Part shown: positions 30,244 to 39,285 of the stretch, one piece after another
Layout: the number at the start of each line of letters is the position of its first letter
How positions within the stretch are numbered: the first letter of the stretch is position 1
NCBI RefSeq assembly: GCF_020386635.1
Contig: NZ_CP081942.1
Location: forward strand, 806,001-870,000
Reading direction: 5' to 3'
DNA length: 64,000 nt
Source: Pseudomonas sp. MM211
Lineage (GTDB): Bacteria; Pseudomonadota; Gammaproteobacteria; Pseudomonadales; Pseudomonadaceae
Program-made: the position numbers and the translations under genes
The notes under the pieces: model-generated
The model's database searches: none
What the model saw: only the letters and a program-made list of their open reading frames with translations
What the model was told of the DNA's origin: nothing

Positions 30244-31197
30244 TCAGATGGCGATTCCCCGGGGATCGATAGGGCCCTGCGGCGGTGTCAGCGTCTCGCG
30301 CAGCATTTCGTCACGCAGCCAGTCGACGAAATTGTGCACCAGGCGCACCCGCCGTTTGCGCTCGGGCAGCACCACGTAATAGCCGAACTCCGAGGTTACC
30401 GTGCGCCCGTCGATGCGGCTTAGCAGCCCCTGGGCCAACAGCTCGTCGACCAGATGCCGCCAGCCGATGGCGACGCCCTGGCCGGCGATGGCCGCCTGGA
30501 TCAGCAGCGTGTAGTTGTCGAAGCGCAGGCTACCTGGGCTGGGCGTTTCGGCGATACCCAGGGCGCGGAACAGGCCATTCCAGTCGAACCAGCGCGAGCG
30601 GCTCTCCGGGCGCAGGTGCAGCAGCGGCAGGCGCGCCAGCAGCTGATTGGCCGAGGCGCTCTGGCCATTGAGCAAATGCGGGCTGCACACTGGAAACACC
30701 TCCTCCTTGAACAGCAGGTGTACCTGGCCGTTCTTCAAGCGTCCGTCACCGAAGGAGATGGCGACATCGATCTCCGCAGGCAGGCTGGTCATATCGCGCT
30801 CGCTGGTGACCAGGCTGACATCGACCTCCGGATACAACTGATGAAAACGATGCAGCCGCGGCATCAGCCAATAAGCAGCGAAGGCGAAGTCGGTGGCCAC
30901 CTGCAGCACCTCGTGCTGCTGTCGCCCGACCACTGCTTCCAGGCCAGCCTCCAGGGCCGCCAACCCCTCCTGCACCGGGCCCAGCAGGGTTTCGCCCGCT
31001 TCGGTCAGCACGATTCCGCGGTACACGCGGTCGAACAGGCGGGTCGCCAACTGTTCCTCAAGGCGCTTGATCTGCTGGCTGATGGCCGGCTGGCTGCTAC
31101 CGAGCTCGGCTGCCGCGGCAGTGAAGCTCAGGTGGCGCGCTGCGGACTCGAATACCCGCAGTACGTCCAGAGAAACTCCGTCGAGCGCCTTAAGCAT
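30244..31197 (-). CDS. LysR-type regulator of the choline-sulfatase locus
   Basis: 317 residues. The DNA-binding domain is at about 7-65 (LDVLRVFESAARHLSFTAAA and SSQPAISQQIKRLEEQLATR). The effector domain contains VATDFAFAAYWLMPRLHRFH, as in GcvA-like regulators. It diverges from betC across about 110 bases, an arrangement known from P. aeruginosa and other pseudomonads. It is therefore the likely activator of choline-O-sulfate use. Confidence 0.9.
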   Translation of the reverse strand: MLKALDGVSLDVLRVFESAARHLSFTAAAAELGSSQPAISQQIKRLEEQLATRLFDRVYRGIVLTEAGETLLGPVQEGLAALEAGLEAVVGRQQHEVLQVATDFAFAAYWLMPRLHRFHQLYPEVDVSLVTSERDMTSLPAEIDVAISFGDGRLKNGQVHLLFKEEVFPVCSPHLLNGQSASANQLLARLPLLHLRPESRSRWFDWNGLFRALGIAETPSPGSLRFDNYTLLIQAAIAGQGVAIGWRHLVDELLAQGLLSRIDGRTVTSEFGYYVVLPERKRRVRLVHNFVDWLRDEMLRETLTPPQGPIDPRGIAI

Positions 31198-31309
31198 AAG
31201 CTGTGCTTATCCTAGTCATGTACTTGATCCGGGTTTACCCATGCCTGGCGAGGCTGGATGATCGAAATAGCACTCTCGCATAAAACAACTATATGGAACA
31301 CCAACCGCC

Positions 31310-32818
31310 ATGAAACGCCCGAATATCCTGTTCATCATGGCCGACCAGATGGCCGCGCCACTGTTGCCACTGCACGATCCGGCCTCGCCGATCAAGGTGC
31401 CCAACCTGCAGCGCCTGGCCGCCGAGGGCGTGTTGTTCGATTCCGCCTACTGCAACAGCCCGCTGTGCGCGCCGTCGCGCTTCACTCTGGTCAGCGGCCA
31501 GTTGCCCAGCCAGATCGGCGCTTACGACAACGCCGCCGACTTCCCCGCCGACGTGCCTACCTACGCCCACTACCTGCGCCGCCTCGGTTACCGCACGGCG
31601 CTGTCCGGCAAGATGCACTTCTGTGGCCCCGATCAATTGCACGGCTACGAAGAGCGCCTGACCAGCGACATCTATCCCGCCGACTACGGCTGGGCCGTGA
31701 ACTGGGATGAGCCCGAGGTACGCGCCAGCTGGTACCACAACATGTCTTCGGTGCTGCAGGCCGGTCCCTGCGTGCGTACCAACCAGCTCGACTTCGACGA
31801 AGAGGTGGTGTTCAAGGCTCAGCAGTACCTCTACGACCATGTGCGGGTGACGCCGGATCAGCCGTTCTGCCTGACCGTGTCGATGACCCATCCACACGAC
31901 CCGTACACCATCCCCGAGGAATACTGGGATCGCTACAGCGATGACGACATTCCCCTGCCCCGCCAGGTGATCGACCAGGCCGAGCAGGATCCTCATTCCC
32001 AGCGTCTGCTCAAGGTCATCGACCTGTGGGACAAGCCGCTGCCCGAGCACAAGATCCGCGATGCGCGGCGTGCCTACTTCGGCGCCTGCAGCTACATCGA
32101 CGACAACATCGGCAAGCTGCTCAAGACCCTCAAGGACTGCAAGCTGGCCGACGACACCATCATCGTGTTCTCCGGCGATCACGGCGACATGCTTGGCGAA
32201 CGCGGCCTCTGGTACAAGATGCACTGGTTCGAAATGGCCGCCCGGGTACCGCTGCTGGTGCACGCACCGGCGCGTTTCGCCGCGCACCGGGTCAGCCAGT
32301 CGGTGTCCACCGTCGACCTGCTGCCGACCCTGGTGGAGCTGGCTGGCGGCCAGGTCGAGCCAGGCCTGGCGCTCGACGGCCGCTCACTGCTGCCGCACCT
32401 GCAAGGCATTGGTGGCCACGATGAAGTGCTCGGCGAATACATGGCCGAAGGCACCACCAGCCCGCTAATGATGATTCGCCGCGGCGAGTGGAAATTCATC
32501 TACTCCGAAGAGGATCCGTTGCTACTGTTCAACGTGGCGAACGATCCCCAGGAGCGCGAGAACCTGGCCCAGTCGTGGGATCATCGCCAGCAGGTCGAGG
32601 CCTTCCTCGAGGAGGCGCGCGGCCGTTGGAACATTCCCGCCATCCACCAGGCGACCCTGGCCAGTCAGCGCCGCCGCCGTCTGGTCGCCGAAGCGCTGAC
32701 CAAAGGCGCGCTGAAAAGCTGGGACCACCAGCCCATCGTCGACGCCAGCGAACAATACATGCGCAACCATATCGACCTCGACGATCTGGAGCGCCGCGCT
32801 CGTTTCCCCCAACCGTGA
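31310..32818 (+). CDS. betC: Choline-sulfatase
   Basis: A 502-residue type I sulfatase that hydrolyses choline-O-sulfate to choline and sulfate in the cytosol; there is no signal peptide. The formylglycine site Cys53 lies in CAPSR, the C-x-P-x-R form typical of BetC. Metal ligands are in ILFIMADQM and VFSGDHGDMLGERG. The C-terminal region includes AGGQVEPGLALDGRSLLPHL. It supplies choline for glycine betaine synthesis and sulfate for sulfur nutrition. A choline-type binding protein follows about 100 bases downstream, probably in the same transcript. Confidence 0.96.
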   Translation: MKRPNILFIMADQMAAPLLPLHDPASPIKVPNLQRLAAEGVLFDSAYCNSPLCAPSRFTLVSGQLPSQIGAYDNAADFPADVPTYAHYLRRLGYRTALSGKMHFCGPDQLHGYEERLTSDIYPADYGWAVNWDEPEVRASWYHNMSSVLQAGPCVRTNQLDFDEEVVFKAQQYLYDHVRVTPDQPFCLTVSMTHPHDPYTIPEEYWDRYSDDDIPLPRQVIDQAEQDPHSQRLLKVIDLWDKPLPEHKIRDARRAYFGACSYIDDNIGKLLKTLKDCKLADDTIIVFSGDHGDMLGERGLWYKMHWFEMAARVPLLVHAPARFAAHRVSQSVSTVDLLPTLVELAGGQVEPGLALDGRSLLPHLQGIGGHDEVLGEYMAEGTTSPLMMIRRGEWKFIYSEEDPLLLFNVANDPQERENLAQSWDHRQQVEAFLEEARGRWNIPAIHQATLASQRRRRLVAEALTKGALKSWDHQPIVDASEQYMRNHIDLDDLERRARFPQP

Positions 32819-32918
32819 TGCAGCGCGCCGGGTGACCCAGCGGAAAACCGCGGGAACCCGGCACGCTGGCCTGCGTCGCATAGCCTGCCACTCTAAAAAC
32901 CAACATAAGGAAATAGGC

Positions 32919-33848
32919 ATGAAGACATTCAAGACGGCTGTCGCCGGCAGCCTGTTCATGGCCGCCGCCCTCGCCTCCCAAGCCCACGCCGAAGACGCTA
33001 GCTGTGCCACGGTGAAGCTCGGCGATCCGGGCTGGAGCGACATCGCCGTGACCAACGGTATCGCCAGCCTGGTACTCGAGGGGCTGGGCTACAAAGTGCA
33101 GACCCAGACCCTCGGCGTGCCGATCATCTTCGCCGGCCTGCAGAAGAGCCAGGTCGACGTGTTCCTCGGCAACTGGATGCCCGCTCAGCAGGCCAACTAC
33201 GACAAGTTCGTCGCCAACGGCAAGGTCGACAAGGTCGCCGAAAACCTCAGCGGCACCGAGTACACCCTGGCTGTGCCGACCTACGCCTACGACGCCGGGG
33301 TGAAGACCTTCGCCGACCTGGAAAAACACGCCGACAAGTTTGGCCGCAAGATCTACGGCATCGCGTCCGGCGCGCCGGCCAACGAGTCGATCAAGGAAAT
33401 CATCGCCGCCAACGAATTCGGCCTGAAGGACTGGACGCTGGTCGAGTCCAGCGAGCAGGCCATGCTGGTGCAGGTCGGCCGTGCGGTGCGCCGCGATGAG
33501 TTCGTCGCCTTCCTCGGCTGGACACCACACCCGATGAACGTGCAGTACGACATGAAGTACCTCAAGGGCGGCGAGAAGTACTTTGGCGAGAGCGGCAGCG
33601 TCAACACCCTGGCCCGCAAGGGCTATGCGACGCAGTGCCCGAACGTGGGCAAACTGCTGAGCAACCTGACATTCACCCAGGAGATGGAGAACGCCATCAT
33701 GGACAAGGTGTTGAGCAAACAGGCCAGTAACGACCAGGCGGTGAAGGACTGGCTCAAGGCCAACCCCGACGTGATCGACGGCTGGCTGCAGGGCGTCACC
33801 ACTCGCGATGGCGGCGATGCGATTGCGGCGGTGAAGGCCAAGCTGTAG
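32919..33848 (+). CDS. Choline/betaine-type ABC substrate-binding protein (ChoX-like)
   Basis: 309 residues from MKTFKTAVAGSLFMAAALAS, with AGGAAA upstream and a signal peptide ending QAHA. The OpuAC/ChoX fold shows VKLGDPGWSDIAVTNGIASL, VDVFLGNWMPAQ and FLGWTPHPMNVQYDMKYL; the Trp and aromatic residues would form the box for a trimethylammonium group. Directly after betC, it probably binds choline-O-sulfate or choline in the periplasm. No ABC permease or ATPase is linked to it here, so it must use a transporter encoded elsewhere. Confidence 0.9.
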   Translation: MKTFKTAVAGSLFMAAALASQAHAEDASCATVKLGDPGWSDIAVTNGIASLVLEGLGYKVQTQTLGVPIIFAGLQKSQVDVFLGNWMPAQQANYDKFVANGKVDKVAENLSGTEYTLAVPTYAYDAGVKTFADLEKHADKFGRKIYGIASGAPANESIKEIIAANEFGLKDWTLVESSEQAMLVQVGRAVRRDEFVAFLGWTPHPMNVQYDMKYLKGGEKYFGESGSVNTLARKGYATQCPNVGKLLSNLTFTQEMENAIMDKVLSKQASNDQAVKDWLKANPDVIDGWLQGVTTRDGGDAIAAVKAKL

Positions 33849-34235
33849 GGCAGGTAAAAGCGAAAGCGGTCATCTGCTGCGGGGTTCGATTTGATCGTTC
33901 CTCACGCTCCGCGTGGGAATGCCTGCAGGGACGCTCTGCGTCCGATGTCGAGGCCTGGCGGGCGCAGAGCGCCCTGGATGGGGCTCCCACGCTGGAGCGT
34001 GGGAGCCATCATCAATCTGGTGGGAGGGGCCGGGCGGCGATCCGCTTTAGCCGCGAGCTCTTTACGCCTAGCTAGGCAATATCGAGGCTAAAGCCTCTCC
34101 CACAAAAGCTCTGCTCACCGGCCGCTTCTGCCTTTCCAAGGCCATACACGCGATGCACTCGAACAGTGCGGGAAATCATGACTAAAGCCTCTGTTACTCT
34201 GCTTGCCACCTGATCAACCGCCACTGAGCGAACGC
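33849..34235. repeat. Composite intergenic repeat with REP hairpins and an apex insertion
   Basis: There is no gene here. From 33893 to about 34010 lies a unit with GATCGTTCC, CACGCTCCGCGTGGGAA, CTCTGCGTCC and CTCCCACGCTGGAGCGTGG. It is related to 59470-59590. From 34020 to 34108 lies the GTGGGAGGGG/CTTTAGCC REP pair found also at 11911-11982, but with CCGGGCGGCGATCCG inserted at 34030-34044. The remaining bases up to the SulP gene show no clear signal. Confidence 0.75.
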
Positions 34236-35801
34236 ATGCGCTTACCCAGCCGTTACAGCCTGTTCCCCTTTCTGCTCTGGTGGCCGAGTGTCACTCGGCG
34301 CACCCTGGGTACGGATCTGCTGGTCGGGCTGAGCGGGGCCATTCTGGCTTTGCCGCAATCAATCGCCTACGCGCTGATCGCCGGGTTGCCCGCCGAGTAC
34401 GGGCTGTATGCGGCCATCGTGCCGGTGATCATCGCCTGCCTGTGGGGCTCGTCGTGGCACCTGATCGGCGGGCCGACGGCGGCCATCTCCATCGTCCTGT
34501 TCACCAGCGTCAGCCCGATGGCCCGGCCCGGTAGCGAGGAGTTCGTCGCGCTGGTGCTGGTGCTGACCTTTCTCGCCGGACTTTTCCAGTGGCTGCTGGG
34601 GCTGCTGCGCTTCGGCAACCTGGTCAACTTCGTCTCGCCCTCGGTGGTGCTTGGCTTCACTTTGGGCGCCGCCGTGGTGATCGCCCTCGGTCAGTTGCCC
34701 AACCTGCTGGGCCTGCAGGTCGACAGCCAGCGTACTGCCGTGGCAACCCTGCTCAACCTCTTCCAGCATCTCGGCCAGGCCGACTGGCACGCCGTGCTGG
34801 TGGCCGTTTTCACCTTGGTGGTGAGCCTGCTGTGCCGGCGCCTGTGGCCACGCTTGCCAGCGCTGCTGATCGGCGTAGTCGCGGGTAGCCTGCTGGTCGC
34901 CGCCCTGCCGGGGTTCTTCGCCAGCATCACCCTGGTCAACGCCTTCGAAGGCAAACTGCCGCCGCTCACCAGCCTGCACGTCGAGGTCAACAGCCTGCTG
35001 CAACTACTGCCTGCTGCCATCGCCTGCGGCATGCTCGGTCTGGTCACCAGCCTGTCCATCGCCCGCTCCCTGGCAAGCAAATCCCAGCAGGTGCTGGATG
35101 CCAATCAGGAGGTGCGCGCCCAGGGTCTGTCCAACCTCATCGGCCCCTGGTTCTCCGGCTCGATGTCGGCCGGCTCCTTCACCCGCTCGGCGCTGAACCT
35201 GCAAGGCGGCGCCACTTCACCACTGGCCGGGGTGTTCTCCGCCGTGCTGGTGGCGGCGTTCGCGCTGTTCTGCGCCGCGCTGATCGCCCACATTGCCTTG
35301 CCCAGCATGGCCGCGGCGATCCTGCTGATCTGCTGGGGGCTGGTGGATGTCGCCGGCGTACGCGCGTTGCTGCGGGTCAGCCGCGCGGAGTTCGTGGTGA
35401 TGCTGCTGACCCTGCTGGCCACCCTGGTGCTGGAGCTGCAAACGGCGATCTACGCGGGCGTGCTGGCCTCGCTGTTCTTCTACCTCAAGCGCACCTCGCA
35501 ACCGCGCTTCAAATACACCCGCGACGGTGACGACGAACTGCTGCGCCTGGAAGGCTCGATCTTCTTCGGCGCTTGCCACTACGTACAGCAGGTGCTGCAA
35601 CTCAGCCGTGGCGAACGGGTGGTCGTCGATGCCCGGCACATCAACTTCATCGATTACGCCGGCGTGGAAATGCTCCATCTGGAAGCCCGCCGCCTGCACA
35701 CCCAGAACCGCCAACTGGTTCTGCGCCACGCCCGCCCCCACGTGATCGAAGAAATCCAGAAACTCGAAGGCCCCACCTGCCCCGTGCAGTTCGAGGATTG
35801 A
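34236..35801 (+). CDS. SulP-family sulfate permease with STAS domain
   Basis: About 521 residues from the ATG at 34236; a TTG at 34203 would add 11 residues. A Sulfate_transp membrane domain of about 12 helices includes LSGAILALPQSIAYALIAG and YGLYAAIVPVIIACLWGSSW. A STAS domain follows from about 430 (RLEGSIFFGACHYV, then VVVDARHINFIDYAGVEML). The family exchanges or symports sulfate and other anions. Its place behind betC matches P. aeruginosa, so it may handle sulfate released from choline-O-sulfate, or choline-O-sulfate itself; this is inference. Confidence 0.9.
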   Translation: MRLPSRYSLFPFLLWWPSVTRRTLGTDLLVGLSGAILALPQSIAYALIAGLPAEYGLYAAIVPVIIACLWGSSWHLIGGPTAAISIVLFTSVSPMARPGSEEFVALVLVLTFLAGLFQWLLGLLRFGNLVNFVSPSVVLGFTLGAAVVIALGQLPNLLGLQVDSQRTAVATLLNLFQHLGQADWHAVLVAVFTLVVSLLCRRLWPRLPALLIGVVAGSLLVAALPGFFASITLVNAFEGKLPPLTSLHVEVNSLLQLLPAAIACGMLGLVTSLSIARSLASKSQQVLDANQEVRAQGLSNLIGPWFSGSMSAGSFTRSALNLQGGATSPLAGVFSAVLVAAFALFCAALIAHIALPSMAAAILLICWGLVDVAGVRALLRVSRAEFVVMLLTLLATLVLELQTAIYAGVLASLFFYLKRTSQPRFKYTRDGDDELLRLEGSIFFGACHYVQQVLQLSRGERVVVDARHINFIDYAGVEMLHLEARRLHTQNRQLVLRHARPHVIEEIQKLEGPTCPVQFED

Positions 35802-35827
35802 GCCTCACACGCCAATATCACTGCCCC

Positions 35828-35964
35828 GTAGTCTGGCGTTGAGCGCAGCGATAACCAGGAAGCGATATTGATCTAACCCCGTTTTCGCCTAGCACCGAAG
35901 ATCCTGTAGGAGCCGGCTTGCCGGCGATCAATCTCCAGCCGCTCGCCGGCAAGCCGGCTCCTAC
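35828..35964. repeat. Hairpin repeats after the SulP gene
   Basis: At 35828-35859 lies a diverged member of the GTAGCCTGGG...GAGCGCAGCGA class. At 35906-35929 and 35943-35964 lies an inverted pair of the GTAGGAGCCGG/CTTGCCGGCGA REP class, a typical BIME with a 13-base spacer. Confidence 0.8.
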
Positions 35965-36039
35965 GGGGCATATCGAGATGATCTCAGCCCCTCTAGGTTA
36001 TCGTCGCGCTCACCACCGGGCTACGGAAGGCAAGCGCTG

Positions 36040-37290
36040 CTAACGCCAGCCGTAGCAGCGAAAATAACGCCATACCAATACCAGCGCCGCCAGCCCCAGA
36101 GCCCCGGCGCAGATGAACAGACCGTCATAGCCGAGCGCCTTGGCCAGCACGCCACTGGTTGCGCCGACGAAGCCGCCGAGCAGAATCTGCGTGGAAGCCT
36201 GCAGGGTGAAATCCGCCCCCTCGTGGCCGGCGCGGCACTGGCGCATCATCGCGGCAAACAGGGCCACCGTGGACAAACCATCGGCCGCCTGCTCGAACAG
36301 CGTCAACGCGTACACCAGGGTTGCATCACCGCCACGGCTCACCAGCAGCGCCAACGTGGCAAGGCTCAGCGCCTGCAGCGCGCCGAAGATCAGCAAGGCG
36401 CGCAGCACGCCCAGACGCGCATACAGCAGCCCACCCAGCAGCGCGCCGCCGATGCCGACCAGGCTGCTGATCAGTGTCAATTGCCCCAGCTCGGCGTTGC
36501 TCCAGCCCTGGTCCACCAGCATCGGTTTGATCATCGGCGAACCCAGGGCGTCACCGAGCTTGAAGGTCAGCACCACCGCCAGCCACAACCCCATGCCCGG
36601 CAGCGCCAGCAGCCCACGATAATGGCGCAGCAGCAGGCCTGGCCCAACAGGTTCGACGGAGGCCGCCCGCGGCGGCAAGTGACGCGATTCGGCGAAACGC
36701 CAGATCGGCACCAACGTCAGCGCCAGCAGGCCCGCCAGCCAGAGCAGCGAGAGGTTCCAGCCGACCCGGTCGATGACCAGCAACAGGCCGCTACCACTGA
36801 TGATCATCCCCACTTTGTAGCCACCAACCTGCAGGCTGTTGCCCAACCCGCGCCAGCGCTCCGGCAGCAGGCGCACGGTCAGGCCGTCGGTGGCGATGTC
36901 CTGGGTCGCCGCTGCCAGGTTGACCAGCACCAGCAGACCGAGCAGCAGCGGCAGATGGGCGCCGAACAAGGCATCGGGTGAAAGCAACGCCAGCGCCAGC
37001 AGAATCAGCAGCACGCCGCTCTGCAGCGGCAGAATCCAGCCACGGTGATGGCCCAGGCGGCGCGACGAAAGCCGATCCACCCAGGGCGCCCACAACACCT
37101 TGAGCAGCCAGGGCAACGCCAGCAGCTTGAGCAGGCCGATCAGCGCCAGATCCACACCATGCTGACGCAGCAGTACCGGCAGCGCATGGGCGATCAGCCC
37201 GGACGGTAAACCCTGGGCGCAATACAACGACGCCAGCAGCACCAACGTGGCACCCGCCGGGCGGCGCAGATCGGGAGATGTGGGCGACAT
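36040..37290 (-). CDS. MFS transporter (AmpG / RhtX-FptX-like)
   Basis: About 416 residues from MSPTSPDLRRPAGATLVLLA; an ATG at 37323 would add 11 residues. Twelve membrane helices are visible. Segments LYCAQGLPSGLIAHALPVLL and LALPWLLKVLWAPWVDR match the AmpG and siderophore-uptake (RhtX/FptX) branch of the MFS. TQDIATDGLTVRLLPERWRG is also typical. Possible substrates are muropeptides or ferric siderophores. No siderophore gene is nearby and the substrate cannot be decided from sequence alone. Confidence 0.85.
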   Translation of the reverse strand: MSPTSPDLRRPAGATLVLLASLYCAQGLPSGLIAHALPVLLRQHGVDLALIGLLKLLALPWLLKVLWAPWVDRLSSRRLGHHRGWILPLQSGVLLILLALALLSPDALFGAHLPLLLGLLVLVNLAAATQDIATDGLTVRLLPERWRGLGNSLQVGGYKVGMIISGSGLLLVIDRVGWNLSLLWLAGLLALTLVPIWRFAESRHLPPRAASVEPVGPGLLLRHYRGLLALPGMGLWLAVVLTFKLGDALGSPMIKPMLVDQGWSNAELGQLTLISSLVGIGGALLGGLLYARLGVLRALLIFGALQALSLATLALLVSRGGDATLVYALTLFEQAADGLSTVALFAAMMRQCRAGHEGADFTLQASTQILLGGFVGATSGVLAKALGYDGLFICAGALGLAALVLVWRYFRCYGWR

Positions 37291-37503
37291 GGACGAATCC
37301 GCAGCAGGTGAGCGGCGCAGCATAGCGCAGGCTTGAAAGCGGCAGCAGCCATGTCATGATCCGGTAACAACTCGATACCCGAAAAGCGCGCGCCAGACGA
37401 ACATCGCCGCTGCGCTCCTGTCTACTCGCCTATCACCCTTTAACGCCACGCTGCCGCCCCTGTGCAGGGCGCGGCGTCATGTTTTCGAGCAACGCGGAGA
37501 TCC

Positions 37504-38406
37504 ATGGCCACATCACTTATCCACACCCTGCGCCGCCGCTGGTTCAGCCTCGGCTTGCTGCTGTGCCTGGCCATCGGCCTGCCGGTCGGCTGCGCCAAAC
37601 TGGAACAGAAGGAACGCGAGCTGGTATTCCGCATCGAGCCCGGCACCGCCAGTTGGTTCAGCGGTCTGCCCGCCGGCGTCGAGGAAATGACCCTCAGCGC
37701 GCCGCAGTTCGGAGACAAGCAGAACATTCACGCCTGGTGGTGGCCCGCGCAGAAGGCGGACGCCCCCACGCTGCTGTACCTGCACGGCTCGCGCTGGAAC
37801 CTGACCGGCCAGATGTTCCGCATCGAGCAGCTGCATGCCATGGGTTTCTCGGTACTGGCCATCGACTACCGAGGGTTCGGCGAGAGCCTCGGCGAACTGC
37901 CCTCCGAACGCACCATCTACGAAGACGCCGAGATCGCCTGGCAGCGCCTCACCGAACTGCAGCCCGACCCTGCCAAGCGCTTCGTCTACGGCCACTCGTT
38001 GGGCGGCGCAGTAGCGGTCAACCTCACCGAATCCCTGGGCCGTGATCGCCATACGCCGCCACTGGCCGGGCTGATCATCGAATCGACCTTCACCAACCTG
38101 GCCGACGCCGCCACCGAGGTAGCCGCCGAGTACACATCACTGCCGGTGCACTGGTTGCTGTCGCAGAAGTTCGACTCACTGAGCAAGATCGGCGCCGTCA
38201 AGGTTCCGGTGCTGATCGCCCACGGCACCAATGACCGCTATATCCCACAGCGGTTCAGCGAAAGCCTCTATCAGGCCGCCAACGAACCCAAACGCCTGCT
38301 GCTGATCGACGGTGGCAACCACAACAACAGCCTACGCACCGGCAGCGGCGAGTACCGGGAAGCGATTCGTACCCTGTTCGCGCCGAAGGCCGTGAGCAAG
38401 GGGTAG
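37504..38406 (+). CDS. Alpha/beta hydrolase, predicted lipoprotein
   Basis: 300 residues from MATSLIHTLRRRWFSLGLLL. The N-terminus has a lipobox (GLPVGC), so the protein is likely lipidated and periplasm-facing. The nucleophile elbow is GHSLGG and the oxyanion region LYLHGSRWNLTG. The acid is in AHGTNDRYIP and the His in GGNHNN. The family is the BEM46/YfhR-like serine hydrolases; substrate unknown. A decayed partial copy of its C-terminal half lies about 650 bases downstream (39036-39222). Confidence 0.87.
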   Translation: MATSLIHTLRRRWFSLGLLLCLAIGLPVGCAKLEQKERELVFRIEPGTASWFSGLPAGVEEMTLSAPQFGDKQNIHAWWWPAQKADAPTLLYLHGSRWNLTGQMFRIEQLHAMGFSVLAIDYRGFGESLGELPSERTIYEDAEIAWQRLTELQPDPAKRFVYGHSLGGAVAVNLTESLGRDRHTPPLAGLIIESTFTNLADAATEVAAEYTSLPVHWLLSQKFDSLSKIGAVKVPVLIAHGTNDRYIPQRFSESLYQAANEPKRLLLIDGGNHNNSLRTGSGEYREAIRTLFAPKAVSKG

Positions 38407-38440
38407 CCCGTTTCTGAGCTGATGATTTTGCGCCACATGC

Positions 38441-38479
38441 AAAAACGCCCGACATTCAGAATGTCGGGCGTTTTGGTTT
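38441..38479. terminator. Strong bidirectional terminator
   Basis: The perfect arms AAAACGCCCGACATT and AATGTCGGGCGTTTT enclose CAG, with A and T runs on the two sides. It serves the hydrolase and the convergent lipoprotein gene. Confidence 0.9.
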
Positions 38480-38495
38480 CAGCAACAGATGTCGC

Positions 38496-38870
38496 TTACA
38501 TACCGGCCGCTTTCAACAGCGGGTTACCGTTCGAGCCGGCACCACCATTGGTTTTGTAAGCGTCCAGCAGCTTGCCAGCCTTGCTCCACTCGAACACGGT
38601 CGACTCGTTCTTGTTCGGTGCGCCTGGCAGTGCGCTGATCAGGGTGTAATCGTACTTCCAGACTTCCTTGCCGCTCAGCTCGGACTTGGTGTTCGGATAA
38701 CCGATCTGCTTGAGCACCTGATCCTGAGTGGCGCTGGAGGATTTCAGTTGTTGAACCGTCTCAGGCGTGATGTAGGTGCCTGTTTCGTAATCCAGTGGTG
38801 TACGACCACCACAACCGGCCAGCATTGTCAGGGCAAGGGCCGCAGCGGCAATGAGCGTTGTCTTTCTCAT
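38496..38870 (-). CDS. Small outer-membrane lipoprotein, BamE/SmpA-like
   Basis: 124 residues from MRKTTLIAAAALALTMLAGC; a longer frame to 38969 is unlikely. A lipobox (LAGC) places Cys at about 20. The mature part has YITPETVQQLKSSSATQDQV then LKQIGYPN, the two-helix pattern of SmpA/OmlA-like proteins, then beta strands (VWKYDYTLISALP, STVFEWSKAGKLLDAY) and a Gly/Asn-rich tail. It is too diverged from BamE to assign that role. Its function is probably structural in the envelope. Confidence 0.8.
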   Translation of the reverse strand: MRKTTLIAAAALALTMLAGCGGRTPLDYETGTYITPETVQQLKSSSATQDQVLKQIGYPNTKSELSGKEVWKYDYTLISALPGAPNKNESTVFEWSKAGKLLDAYKTNGGAGSNGNPLLKAAGM

Positions 38871-39035
38871 GATGGATATCCTTAAATCGATCAGTCCATG
38901 CCGCGTTGCGGCTTGATGTGTATACAGAGTGCTGAGTAGCCCCAGAACCTTGGAACGGTCACTCATCACGGGATGATAATCATAGCCCGACTTCTATGAT
39001 GTGCCTTGGATCGCAACCGCCACACTTCACACCCC

Positions 39036-39222
39036 GACTGGCCGCCGAATACACCTCGCTACCGGTGCACTGGCTGCTGTCGCAGAAATTCGGTTCGCTG
39101 AGCGAGGTCATCACCGTCGAGGTGCCGCTGCTGATCGCCCATAACAGCAACGCCGTTACATCCCGCAACGCTTCAACGAAAGCGTTTAGCAAGCTGCAGC
39201 AAGGCTCTGCTGCGCCGAAGTA
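39036..39222 (+). pseudogene. Decayed partial copy of the upstream alpha/beta hydrolase
   Basis: The translation AAEYTSLPVHWLLSQKF, SLSEVITVEVPLLIAH matches the hydrolase at 37504-38406 (AAEYTSLPVHWLLSQKF, SLSKIGAVKVPVLIAH). After AACAGCAACG the match continues in another frame as RYIPQRFNESV and then meets a stop, showing a frameshift. The end (APK, stop) resembles the parent's APK near its C-terminus, implying an internal deletion. No catalytic Ser region is present. It is a remnant of a duplication now separated by the lipoprotein gene. Confidence 0.8.
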
Positions 39223-39285
39223 AAACCGTCACAAAGTCGCATTATGGTGGCCGGAGTCGTTTTCCAGCCTGTAAGGATACAAACC

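Noticed and set aside
36040..37290. Firm assignment as ampG
   Set aside because: Sequence features are shared with siderophore importers of the RhtX/FptX group, and there is no context to decide.
38496..38870. bamE
   Set aside because: The lipoprotein has an SmpA-like helical start, but the rest diverges and the locus is not that of bamE beside fur.
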